Assembly (NCBI GenBank): GCA_047601745.1 | Contig: JASGIS010000001.1 | Coordinates: 4,402,001 to 4,466,000 of the forward strand | Source of the DNA: JAKPAM01 sp047601745 | Lineage (GTDB): Bacteria > Pseudomonadota > Gammaproteobacteria > Burkholderiales > Burkholderiaceae_E | Direction: 5' to 3' | DNA: 64,000 bases | Part shown: positions 15,986 to 25,300 of the stretch, piece by piece | How the letters are laid out: every line of letters starts with the position of its first letter | Numbering within the stretch: position 1 is the first letter of the stretch | Position numbers and translations under genes: made by a program | Notes under the pieces: model-generated | Databases searched by the model: none | What the model saw: the letters and a program-made list of their open reading frames with translations, nothing else | What the model was told of the DNA's origin: nothing

Positions 15986-16717
15986 ATGTCGCTCAGCCTT
16001 CAAGCCGCGATGGAATTCGAGCGTGCGGCGCTCGACGAGGTCCAGCAATCGCTGCACGCGCATCTGGCGTTCGAGCAGGCTGCGCTCGGACGTATCCAGG
16101 AAGTCTGGGCAGCGGCTCATGCGCAAGCCGCCGCAATCGCCACCGGGACTGATCCCGCCGCGGCGGCCATGCAGGCCGCCGCCGCCAATCTGGCACGGGC
16201 GCACGCCGAGGCGTCTGCCGCCGGCATGGATCTCGACACGTATGCGGCCACGCTGGCGGAAGTGGAAGCGGCCGAGTGCGCGATGCAGCAGCAGGCCGGC
16301 GCCGCGGCACAACAGGATGGGCAGGCCCTGCCCGCCCACCTGCTCGCCGAACAGGAAGCGGCCGCCGCCGGCATGGATCTGGCGTCTTATGTCGCGGTGC
16401 TGGCCGAGGCCGAGGCCGCGGAGATCGCCCGGCTGCAGGTCCAGCCGGGTCAGGGGGGCGACGAACAGGCAATGCTCGAGGCTCTCGCCTACCAGCAAGG
16501 GCTGGCGTCGCATCAGGCGGAGTTGCTCGCCCACCAGGCCGCGCTGGCCGGGGGCATGCTGACGCCCTACGAGATCGCGCTGCTGCAGCAGCAGGAACTG
16601 GCTCAGCAGCTCGCGCAGCAGCAGGCACAGGAAGTCGCGCAATACCAGGCTCTACAGCTTGCCGAATTGCAGGCTCGGCAAATCGCGCAGCAGCAGACCC
16701 TCGGCCTGCTCGGCTGA
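15986..16717 (+). CDS. Gln/Ala-rich coiled-coil protein with internal repeats
   Basis: 243 residues, extremely rich in Ala, Gln, Leu and Glu, with almost no basic residues. Two internal repeat families are visible: FERAALDEVQQ (11-21) with FEQAALGRIQE (29-39), and AAGMDLDTYAATLAEVEAAE (78-97) with its near copy at 127-146 (AAGMDLASYVAVLAEAEAAE). The C-terminal third (about 190-243) is a Gln-rich coiled coil with runs such as LLQQQELAQQLAQQQ. No signal peptide. I recognise no family. It could be a scaffold or self-assembling protein, or a substrate of the protease encoded next; both are inference. Confidence 0.7.
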   Translation: MSLSLQAAMEFERAALDEVQQSLHAHLAFEQAALGRIQEVWAAAHAQAAAIATGTDPAAAAMQAAAANLARAHAEASAAGMDLDTYAATLAEVEAAECAMQQQAGAAAQQDGQALPAHLLAEQEAAAAGMDLASYVAVLAEAEAAEIARLQVQPGQGGDEQAMLEALAYQQGLASHQAELLAHQAALAGGMLTPYEIALLQQQELAQQLAQQQAQEVAQYQALQLAELQARQIAQQQTLGLLG

Positions 16718-16774
16718 GCGAGCCGGGTGCCGGCCCGCAGGCGGGCCGACGCACTTTTCCGACCGGAGCATCGC

Positions 16775-18310
16775 ATGACCGGCAAGAAGCGCTACCTCGT
16801 GCAGGTGCCGACGCATGTTCGCCATGCCGCCGGCTTCGTACTCGATGACGTCACCGCCGGCATCCCGGGCGACCGGACCGTGCACCAGAGCAAGGGCGGT
16901 GCGCGGGTGCTGATGCTCGACGAAGCCGAGCGCGACGCCTTGCTGAAGGCCTATCCGGGGCTGTTGATCGAGGAAGACCAGGAATTGAGGCTGCTCGGCT
17001 CGATGCCGGGGCTGGGCTTCCAGTTGAGCGACGACGCCGGCCGGGTGCTCGAGTTCGTCGTCGTCGATGAAAAGACCGACGAGCCGATTGCCGGCGTGAC
17101 GCTGTTCGCGCAGGGCGCGCATGCGACCTACCGTGCCGACACCGGGCCGGATGGCCGGGCCGCCGTGACGGTGTTCGAAGCAGCGATCGAGCGCGTCATC
17201 GTGTCGCCGGCTGCCGGGTACTGGTCGCGCGTGGTCGCCGCCCCCGCGGCCGGAACGCCTGGCAAGGCGGCGCTCGCGCCGCTGGTGCCGCAGGGCAGCG
17301 CGGCATGGAACCGCGGCCTGCTGGGGCTGGATGCGCAGTTTCCCTTCCGCGGCCAGGGCGTCAAGGTGGCGCTGATCGACAGCGGTATCGCCGAGCATCC
17401 GGACCTGGTCGTCGCCGGCGGCGTCAACACGCTCGATGGCGAGGATCCCCAGGCGTTTCGCCGTGACGAGAAAGGCCACGGCACGCACTGCGCCGGCATC
17501 GTCGCCGGCCGCGGCGCCGATGCCGGCGTCCTGGGTATCGCGCCCGATGCGGAGATCTTCAGCGTCAAGGTCTTCCCGGGCGGCCGGCTCAGCGATCTCG
17601 TCGAGGGTCTGCAGTGGGCCATCGACCATCGGATGGATGTCGTCAGCATGAGCCTGGGCCTGCGCGAACCCAGCGCACAGTTGGCGATGAAGCTGGCCGA
17701 AGCCGCCCATCAGGGCATCGTGCTGGTGGCCGCGACCGGCAACGACGGCAGCACGCTCAGTCATCCGGCCGCCGACGAAGGCGTGCTCGGAGTCGGCGCC
17801 TTCGGTTCGACCCAGGCGTTTCCGCCGGACAGCGCCCACGTGCTTCGCGTGGGCGCGTTGCACGACGCGTCGTCGGGATTCTTCGTCGCCGACTTCTCCA
17901 ACCATGGGCCGCGCACCGCGTTCATCGCACCCGGTGTGGCCATCGTCTCCAGCGTTCCGGGCGGTTATGCGGCCTGGGACGGAACCTCGATGGCCTGCCC
18001 GCACATCACCGGCCTGGCGGCACTGCTGCTCGGTGCGCACCCGGAGCTGGCGACGCGAAACCTGCAACGGGTGCGGTCGGTTCATGCGATGCTGGCCGCC
18101 GGCTCGGCGGATCTGGGCGTGGCAGCCGAGTTCCAGGGCAGCGGCATGCCGAGGGCCGACCGGATGCTCGGCGAACTGGTCGGTCGCCATCAGGCCACGG
18201 CTCGGCTGGCCGTCGCACGGCAGGACGACCTGAGCCGGCTCGAGCCGCTGATCGCCGACCTGGAACGCCAGCAGCAGGAGATTCTCGCGCTGCTGGCGCA
18301 GTTGGACTGA
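16775..18310 (+). CDS. Subtilisin-like serine protease (S8) with pro-domain
   Basis: 511 residues. Catalytic triad: Asp202 (VALIDSGIAEHPD), His235 (GHGTHCAGIVAG) and Ser405 (GTSMACPHITG); oxyanion Asn323 (AATGNDG). All four are present, so it should be active. The N-terminus (KKRYLVQVPTHV ... LLKAYPGLLIEEDQE) resembles an I9-type inhibitory propeptide. Residues about 92-160 (EFVVVDEKTDEPIAGVTLF, then PDGRAAVTVF) resemble a CnaB/carboxypeptidase-regulatory beta-sandwich. The C-terminus is a short coiled coil. There is no signal peptide, so it may act inside the cell or leave by an unusual route. Start at 16775, with GGAG upstream. It may process or resist the cluster product. Confidence 0.88.
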   Translation: MTGKKRYLVQVPTHVRHAAGFVLDDVTAGIPGDRTVHQSKGGARVLMLDEAERDALLKAYPGLLIEEDQELRLLGSMPGLGFQLSDDAGRVLEFVVVDEKTDEPIAGVTLFAQGAHATYRADTGPDGRAAVTVFEAAIERVIVSPAAGYWSRVVAAPAAGTPGKAALAPLVPQGSAAWNRGLLGLDAQFPFRGQGVKVALIDSGIAEHPDLVVAGGVNTLDGEDPQAFRRDEKGHGTHCAGIVAGRGADAGVLGIAPDAEIFSVKVFPGGRLSDLVEGLQWAIDHRMDVVSMSLGLREPSAQLAMKLAEAAHQGIVLVAATGNDGSTLSHPAADEGVLGVGAFGSTQAFPPDSAHVLRVGALHDASSGFFVADFSNHGPRTAFIAPGVAIVSSVPGGYAAWDGTSMACPHITGLAALLLGAHPELATRNLQRVRSVHAMLAAGSADLGVAAEFQGSGMPRADRMLGELVGRHQATARLAVARQDDLSRLEPLIADLERQQQEILALLAQLD

Positions 18311-18328
18311 GCGCGACGGAGCCGGCCG

Positions 18329-19057
18329 ATGCGGCTTCTTTGCCTCGCGCACGCGGGAGCGGGTCCCTCCGCGTTCCGCCACTGGCCCGACGCGGCACCG
18401 CCGGGACTGACGATCGGCGCGCTTTCGCTGCCGGGCCGTGAAGCGCGTTTTGCCGAACCGTCGGCACGCGAACTCGCTCCCTTGCTCGACGACCTGGCAT
18501 CGCAGGCGGCAACGCAACTGCGGCCGGCGAAGACCGGGCCGACCGAGCCCTACGCGCTGCTCGGTCACAGCATGGGCGCATTGTTGGCGTTCGAGCTGGC
18601 TGGACGGCTGCAGGCCGCGGGCGCTCCAGGCCCCCGCCGGCTGTTCGTTTCGGCATTCCGGGCGCCGCACCTGAACGATCGGTACGCGCCGCTCCATGCG
18701 CTGCCCGACCGCCTGCTGATGGCCGAACTGCGCCGGCTGCAGGGCACCCCTCCCGAAGTACTGGCCCAGCCGGAGCTGATGCGCACGCTGCTGCCCTCGT
18801 TGCGCGCCGACCTGAGCCTGGTCGAAGACTACCGCTACCGTCCACGACCGCCGCTCGACTGCCCGGTCTCATGCTTGGCCGGTGTCACCGATGAACGGGT
18901 GACCCGGCTCGAGCTCGGCGCATGGCGCCGGCATACGGCCGCGGAGTTCCGGCTGCGCCTGTTTCCCGGCGGCCACTTCTACCTCTATCGCACGCCGGCA
19001 CTGGTGCTGCGCAGCGTGGCGGCCGATCTTGCCGCCCATGCGCGCTGCGACGCCTGA
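18329..19057 (+). CDS. Type II thioesterase of the assembly line
   Basis: 242 residues, the standard size of external editing thioesterases. Opening motif LCLAHAGAGPSAFRHWP; nucleophile elbow GHSMGA with Ser81; catalytic Asp region near CLAGVTDERV; catalytic His in PGGHFYLY near residue 215. These enzymes remove stalled or wrong acyl groups from NRPS/PKS carrier domains in the cytoplasm. It lies 18 bp after the protease gene and directly before the first NRPS gene. Because the assembly line lacks a terminal thioesterase domain, this protein might also take part in release; that is inference. Confidence 0.92.
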   Translation: MRLLCLAHAGAGPSAFRHWPDAAPPGLTIGALSLPGREARFAEPSARELAPLLDDLASQAATQLRPAKTGPTEPYALLGHSMGALLAFELAGRLQAAGAPGPRRLFVSAFRAPHLNDRYAPLHALPDRLLMAELRRLQGTPPEVLAQPELMRTLLPSLRADLSLVEDYRYRPRPPLDCPVSCLAGVTDERVTRLELGAWRRHTAAEFRLRLFPGGHFYLYRTPALVLRSVAADLAAHARCDA

Positions 19058-19064
19058 GCCCGCG

Positions 19065-22000
19065 ATGGAACCGAGCCCGGCCCCCGCCCCGCTGTCGTTT
19101 TCCCAGGAGCGGCTGTGGTTCCTGCATCGGCTGGCGCCGGACAGCGCGTTCTACAACCTGCAGATCGACCTGCCGCTGCACGGCGCCATCGACGAGGCCG
19201 TGCTGCGACGCACGCTGACCGAGATCGTGCGCCGCCACGAGATCCTGCGCACGAGCTTCGACGACGTCGACGGCGAACCGATGCAATTCGTGCAGGCCCG
19301 GCCGGATCTGCCGCTGATCACGGTCGACTTGCGCGAGCTGCCGCTCGAGAGTCGCGACGAGGCCGCCGGGCGGCGCGCGGCCGAGGATGCCCGCCGGCCC
19401 TTCGACCTGGCGTGCGGGCCGCTCGTGCGGGCCACGCTGGTGCGCCTGGCCGATGACGTACGCGTGCTCTACCTGACGCTGCATCACATCGTCACCGACG
19501 GTTGGTCGATGGATCTGCTGACGCAGGAGATCGCGGTGCTGTACGACGCGCTCGCGCAGGACAGGCCGTCGCCGCTGCCGGAGCTGCCGATCCAGTATGC
19601 GGACTTCGCGATCTGGCAGCGCCAGACGCTGACCGACGAGCAGCTCGCCGGCCAGTTGGCCTACTGGCGCACTCAACTGGCCGGCCACGGCGTGCTGGAG
19701 CTGCCGACCGACCATCCGCGCCCCGCGTTCCCCAGTTATCGCGGCGGCTTCCAGAGCACCGCCACGCCGCCCGCGGTGGCCGATGCGCTGCGCCGGCTGT
19801 GCCGCAACGAGGGGGCGACGCTGTTCATGGGGCTGCTGGCCGCGTTCCAGTGCCTGCTGATGCGCTACACCGGACAGGACGACATCATCGTCGGCACGCC
19901 GATCGCCAACCGCACTCGCGCCGAAGTCCAGCCGCTGATCGGCTTTTTCGTCAATACCCTGGTGATGCGCTCGCGCGTGCAGGGCGGCGACTCTTTGCGC
20001 GGCTTCCTGCGCCAGGTGCGCGAGACCGCCCTGGCCGCTTATGCCCATCAAGACCTGCCGTTCGAGAGACTGGTCGAGGAACTGCAGCCGCAGCGCGACC
20101 CGAGCCGCAATCCGTTGTTCCAGGTGATGTTCGTGCTGCAGAACAGCATCGGCCAGCGCAGCGGCGCCGTACCGGCCCCCTCGTACCAGGCGAGCCCCGC
20201 CGGCCACGGCGGCGTCTCGTACGGCAACTCGAAGTTCGACCTCACGCTGTACCTGGCCGAGGATCAGGGCGGCATTTCGGCGATCGTCGAGTACAGCACC
20301 GATCTGTTCGCCGACGACACCATCACGCGCTTCATCAGCCACTGGCAGACCCTGCTCCAGGGCATCGCCGCCAGCCCCGACATGCCGATGGCGCGGTTGC
20401 CGCTGCTGCCGCCGGCCGAGCGCTCGCTGCTGCTCACCGGCTGGACGCGCACCGGCACCGCCTATCCGCGCGACCAGACCATCGTGTCGTTGTTCGAGCA
20501 GCAGGTGCGCGCCACGCCGCAGGCCATCGCCGTCAACGAGCAGGCGGGCCAGTTGAGCTACCGTGAGCTGGCTCTGCGCAGCCACCGGCTGGCCCGGGAA
20601 CTGCTTGCCCGCGGTCTGCAGCCCGGTGAGCGGGTCGGCCTGAGCCTGCCGCGCGGCATCGACATGGTGGTGTCGCTGCTGGCCGTCCTGCAGGCCGGCG
20701 GCGCCTACCTGCCGCTCGATCCGGGTTATCCGGCGCCGCGGCTCGACCGGATGATCGCCGATGCGGCGCCCCGGCTGCTGCTGTCCCGCAGCGATTGCGC
20801 CGGCAATCTGCAGGCCCACGAGCTGCTGCTGCTCGATCGGCTCGACCCGTTCGGCCAATTCGAGCGGCTCGAATCGCCGGCCGCCGCGCCGCCCGACATC
20901 GCGCTGCCGACCGTCACGCCCGATTCACCGGCCTACGTGCTCTATACCTCGGGCTCGACCGGGCAGCCCAAGGGCGTGTGCGTCAGCCACCGCAACGTCG
21001 TGCGCCTGGTGCGCGACAGCAACTACTGCCGCTTCGGGCCCGACGAGACGATGCTGATGTTCGCCCCGTTGCAGTTCGATGCGTCGACGTTCGAGATCTG
21101 GGGAGCACTGCTCAACGGGGCGCGGCTCGAGATCGCGCCGCCCGGACAGTTGTCGGTCGAGGATCTGGCGGCCTGCATCGAGCGCAGCGGCGTCACGTTG
21201 CTGTGGTTGACGGCGAGCCTGTTCCACCAGGTCGTCGATGCCCAGCTCGGCGCGCTCTGGCGCGTCCGCCAATTGCTGGCCGGCGGGGACACGCTGGCCC
21301 CCGGCCATTGCCAGCGGGTCCTCGACGAGCTGCCGGGCTGCACCTTGATCAACGGTTATGGCCCGACCGAAACCACGACCTTCGCCGCCTGTCACCGGAT
21401 GATGCCGGGCGAGCGGCTCGAGGGCAGGGTGCCGATCGGCCGCCCGGTGGCCAATGCCCGGCTGTACGTGCTGACCGCCGAAGATCAACTGGCGCCGATC
21501 GGCGTGCCGGGTGAGCTGTACATCGGCGGTGACGGCGTGGCCAGCGGCTACCTCAACGATCCGGAACTGACCGCGGCGCGCTTCGTGCCCAATCCGTTCG
21601 AACCGGCGAACTCGCCGGACCGCCTGTACCGCAGCGGCGATCAGGTCCGCTGGCGCGCCGATGGCGTGCTCGAATTTCTCGGCCGTCGCGACCACCAGAT
21701 CAAGCTGCGCGGCTTTCGCATCGAGCTGGCGGAGATCGAGGCGGTGATGAGGACGCATCCGCTGGTGCGCGATGCCTGCGTCGTGCTGCACCAGGAAGGC
21801 GACGACAGGCGTCTGTACGGCTATGCGGCGCTCGAGGCCGGGCAGGGTGCGCAGGAGGTCCGCCGCTATCTGCAGCAGCAGTTGCCGGACTACATGGTGC
21901 CCGCCGTCGTGATCGGCCTCGACAAGCTGCCGATCACCCCCAGCGGCAAGGTCGACCGCCAGGCACTGCCGCGGCCGACTGGCGATGACTGGCACGGGCA

Positions 22001-22364
22001 TGCGCCGTTCGCCGCGCCGCAGTCCGAGCTCGAGCGGCTGGTCGCCGCCGTCTGGGGCGAGCTGCTGCAACTCGAGCGCGTCGGCCTGCACGACAACTTC
22101 TTCGACCTCGGCGGCCACTCGCTGCTGCTCGCCCAGGTGCACGGCCGCCTGCAATCCCTGCTCGGCCGGCCGTTGGCGATGATCGATCTGTTCCGCTTTC
22201 CCACGGTGGAATCGCTGGCCGCCCACCTGCGGCAATCGGAACAGCCGCAGCCCGCCGCCAGCGATGGCGGCCTGGACGCGGTGGACGCCCGGGCCCGGCG
22301 CCAGCGCGAGGCGCGCGCCCGACGCCTGCCGCGACGCGAGACTCTCCGGGGAGACGAACCATGA
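19065..22364 (+). CDS. Non-ribosomal peptide synthetase, module C-A-T (valine-type code)
   Basis: 1099 residues from the ATG at 19065; in-frame ATG 19038 and TTG 19029 are alternatives overlapping the thioesterase gene. C domain about 5-440 with HHIVTDG (His140-His141). A domain about 455-950: A3 YTSGSTGQPKG, A5 NGYGPTE, A7 YRSGDQVRWR, A10 PITPSGKVDR. T domain about 960-1030, FFDLGGHSLLL with Ser1019. Specificity code read by eye: D-A-F-W-L-G-G-T-F-K, one residue from the classical valine code. A C domain at the very start of the line suggests an acyl or other capped starter. Ends in ATGA overlap with the PKS gene. Confidence 0.93.
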   Translation: MEPSPAPAPLSFSQERLWFLHRLAPDSAFYNLQIDLPLHGAIDEAVLRRTLTEIVRRHEILRTSFDDVDGEPMQFVQARPDLPLITVDLRELPLESRDEAAGRRAAEDARRPFDLACGPLVRATLVRLADDVRVLYLTLHHIVTDGWSMDLLTQEIAVLYDALAQDRPSPLPELPIQYADFAIWQRQTLTDEQLAGQLAYWRTQLAGHGVLELPTDHPRPAFPSYRGGFQSTATPPAVADALRRLCRNEGATLFMGLLAAFQCLLMRYTGQDDIIVGTPIANRTRAEVQPLIGFFVNTLVMRSRVQGGDSLRGFLRQVRETALAAYAHQDLPFERLVEELQPQRDPSRNPLFQVMFVLQNSIGQRSGAVPAPSYQASPAGHGGVSYGNSKFDLTLYLAEDQGGISAIVEYSTDLFADDTITRFISHWQTLLQGIAASPDMPMARLPLLPPAERSLLLTGWTRTGTAYPRDQTIVSLFEQQVRATPQAIAVNEQAGQLSYRELALRSHRLARELLARGLQPGERVGLSLPRGIDMVVSLLAVLQAGGAYLPLDPGYPAPRLDRMIADAAPRLLLSRSDCAGNLQAHELLLLDRLDPFGQFERLESPAAAPPDIALPTVTPDSPAYVLYTSGSTGQPKGVCVSHRNVVRLVRDSNYCRFGPDETMLMFAPLQFDASTFEIWGALLNGARLEIAPPGQLSVEDLAACIERSGVTLLWLTASLFHQVVDAQLGALWRVRQLLAGGDTLAPGHCQRVLDELPGCTLINGYGPTETTTFAACHRMMPGERLEGRVPIGRPVANARLYVLTAEDQLAPIGVPGELYIGGDGVASGYLNDPELTAARFVPNPFEPANSPDRLYRSGDQVRWRADGVLEFLGRRDHQIKLRGFRIELAEIEAVMRTHPLVRDACVVLHQEGDDRRLYGYAALEAGQGAQEVRRYLQQQLPDYMVPAVVIGLDKLPITPSGKVDRQALPRPTGDDWHGHAPFAAPQSELERLVAAVWGELLQLERVGLHDNFFDLGGHSLLLAQVHGRLQSLLGRPLAMIDLFRFPTVESLAAHLRQSEQPQPAASDGGLDAVDARARRQREARARRLPRRETLRGDEP

Positions 22365-25300
22365 GCGACGCGGCCGAAGGCATCGCCGTCATCGGACTCG
22401 CAGGCCGATTCCCGCGCTGTGCGAACGCGCTCGAGTTCTGGCAGCGCCTGCGCGACGGCGAGGAGTGCATCACGCACTTCACCGAACAGGAGCTGCTGGA
22501 CGTCGGTATCCCCGCCGAGGCGCTGCGCCGGCCCGGCTACGTGCGGGCCAATGGCGTGGTCGACGACGTAGATCGGTTCGACGCGGCATTCTTCGGTTTC
22601 AATCCGCGCGATGCCGAGGTGCTCGATCCGCAGCAGCGGATGTTCCTCGAATGCGCGTGGGAAGCCCTCGAGGACAGCGGCCGCGTGCCCGATCGTCATG
22701 CCGGCCCGGTCGGCGTGTTCGCCGGCGCGAGCCTCAGTACCTATGCGTTCCAGCTCTACAACAACCCGGCGCTGGCCGGTCTGGTCAGCGACTTCCAGAT
22801 CCTGATCAGCAACGACAAGGATCACCTGGCGACGCGGGTGGCCTACAAGCTGAACCTGCAGGGCCCCGCGCTGAGCGTGGGCACGGCCTGCAGCACGTCG
22901 CTGGTGGCCACCTGTCTGGCCGCCCAGAGCCTGCTCGACTACCAATGCGATCTGGCGCTCGCCGGCGGCGTCTCGCTGGGCGTGCCGATGCACCGCGGCT
23001 ACCAGTACGAAGCCGGCGGCATCTCGTCGCCCGATGGCCACTGTCGGCCGTTCGACGCCGACGCCATGGGCACGGTCGGCGGCAACGGCTGCGCGGTGGT
23101 CGTGCTCAAGCGCCTGGCCGACGCGATCGCCGACGGCGACCCGATACGTGCGGTGATCCTGGGCTTCGGCCTCAACAACGACGGCTCGTCCAAGGTCGGC
23201 TATACCGCGCCCAGCATCGACGGCCAGGCGGCCGCGATCGCCGCGGCCCTGGCGATGGCCGACGTGCATCCCGACACGATCACGATGATGGAGGCCCACG
23301 GCACCGCGACGCCGCTCGGCGATCCGATCGAGATCGCGGCGCTTTCGCAGGCCTGGCGGCGCAGCACCCGGCGCCGATACTGCGCGCTCGGCTCGCTCAA
23401 GTCCAACATGGGCCATCTGGATTCCGCCGCAGGTGCCGCCGGCCTGATCAAATGCGTGCTGGCCTTGCAGCACCGCCAGATCCCGCCGAGCCTGCACTTT
23501 CGCGCGCCGAACCCGAAACTCGATCTGGACAACACCCCGTTCCGGGTGAACACCGCCCTGCAGGACTGGCTGCCCGAGGAGGGCGTGCGTCGCGCGGCCG
23601 TCAGCAGCTTCGGCATCGGCGGCACCAACGCCCATGTGATATTGGAGGAGGCGCCGGCAGGCGCGCCCGCGATGGCCGACGTTTCGGCGCCCGGATCGCG
23701 CCGCGCGATCGAGTTGCTGCCCCTGTCGGCCCGCTCGCCGGCCGCGCTCGAACAGTTGACCCAGCGGCTGGCGGCCCACCTGGAGCAGCGGCCCGAACTG
23801 GCGCTGGCCGAGGTCGCCCACACGCTGCAGGTCGGGCGCAGCGCATTCGCCCACCGCCGGGTGCTGCTGGCGCCGGGGCCCGACAGCGGCGAAGCGTTGC
23901 GACGGCTGCGCGCGCGCGACGCGCGCCAGTTGCTGTCCGGCCGGCGCGACGAGCAGCTCGAGGGCGTGGCCTTCCTGCTGCCCGGCCAGGGCGCGCAGCA
24001 CGGCGGCATGGCACGCGGCCTCTACCGCGACGAGTCGCAGTTCCGCGCCGTCCTGCAGACCTGCGCAGAAATCCTGCGGCCGCGTCTGGGCGTCGACCTC
24101 GCCGCGCTGATCCATGACGAGCACGCCGACGAAATCCTCCGCCAGACGCAGATCACGCAGCCGGCGGTGTTCGCGGTCAGCTACGCGCTCGGCCGGCTGT
24201 GGATGCAGTGGGGCGTCGCACCGGCCGCGCTGATCGGTCACAGCGTCGGCGAATACACGGCCGCTTGCCTGGCGGGCGTGTTCACACTCGAAGAGGGTTT
24301 GTCGTTGATGGCCGAGCGCGGACGTCTGCTGGCTTCGATGCCGGCTGGCGCCATGCTCGCGGTGGCGCTGCCCGAGGCCGCGTTGCACGAGCGCTTCGGT
24401 AAGGAGCTCGACATCGCCGCGGTCAACGGCGCCGCGGCTTGCGTGCTGGCCGGTCCGGTCGCCGCGATCGAGGCGGCGCGCGAACAGCTCGAGGGCGATG
24501 GCGAGATCGCCCAGCGACTGCAGACCTCGCATGCGTTCCATTCGCGGCTGATGGATGCGGCGGTCGAACCGATGCGGCAGGCCATCGCGCGGATCGCCCT
24601 GCAGGCACCGCGCATCCCGTGCATCTCCAACGTCAGCGGCCGCTGGCTGAAGGCCGAAGAGGCGACCGATCCGGACTACTGGGCGCGGCATCTGCGCGCG
24701 CCGGTCCGCTTCGCCGACGGACTCGGCCAGTTGCTGCGCGACACCCGCGCGAGGCTGCTCGAGGTCGGCCCGGGCACCACGCTGTCTCATCTGGCGCGGG
24801 CCCATGGCGCGCGCGCCAGCAACCGCCCGGTCATCAGTTCGTGCCGCCATCCGCAGGACAGCGCCGACGACCGCGGCGTGCTGCTGCAAGCACTGGGCCG
24901 GCTGTGGCTGAGCGGCCTGGACGTCGACTGGGCGGCGCTGCGCGGTCAAGGGGCCTTGCCTCGGCGGCTGTCGCTGCCGACCTATCCGTTCGAGCGCGAA
25001 CGCTACTGGATCGACGCGCCGACGATGGCCGCCGCGTCGATCGCGGCCATGCCGGCCGAACACGAGGCGCGGCTGCCGATCGAAGACTGGCTCTATCGCC
25101 CGCACTGGCTGCGCCTGGCGTCGCTGCCGCCGCCCGACGGGACCCGACCGCCCGCTGCCGATCATCTGTGGGTGCTGCTCGGCGGCCCGGACGACGTGGG
25201 ACGGGCGCTGGCCCAGTCGCTGGCCGACGAGGGCCATGCGGTGCGCACCCTCGGCAGCCCGCAGCAGATCGCCGAGCTGGCGCCGGGCTCGCTGACCGTC

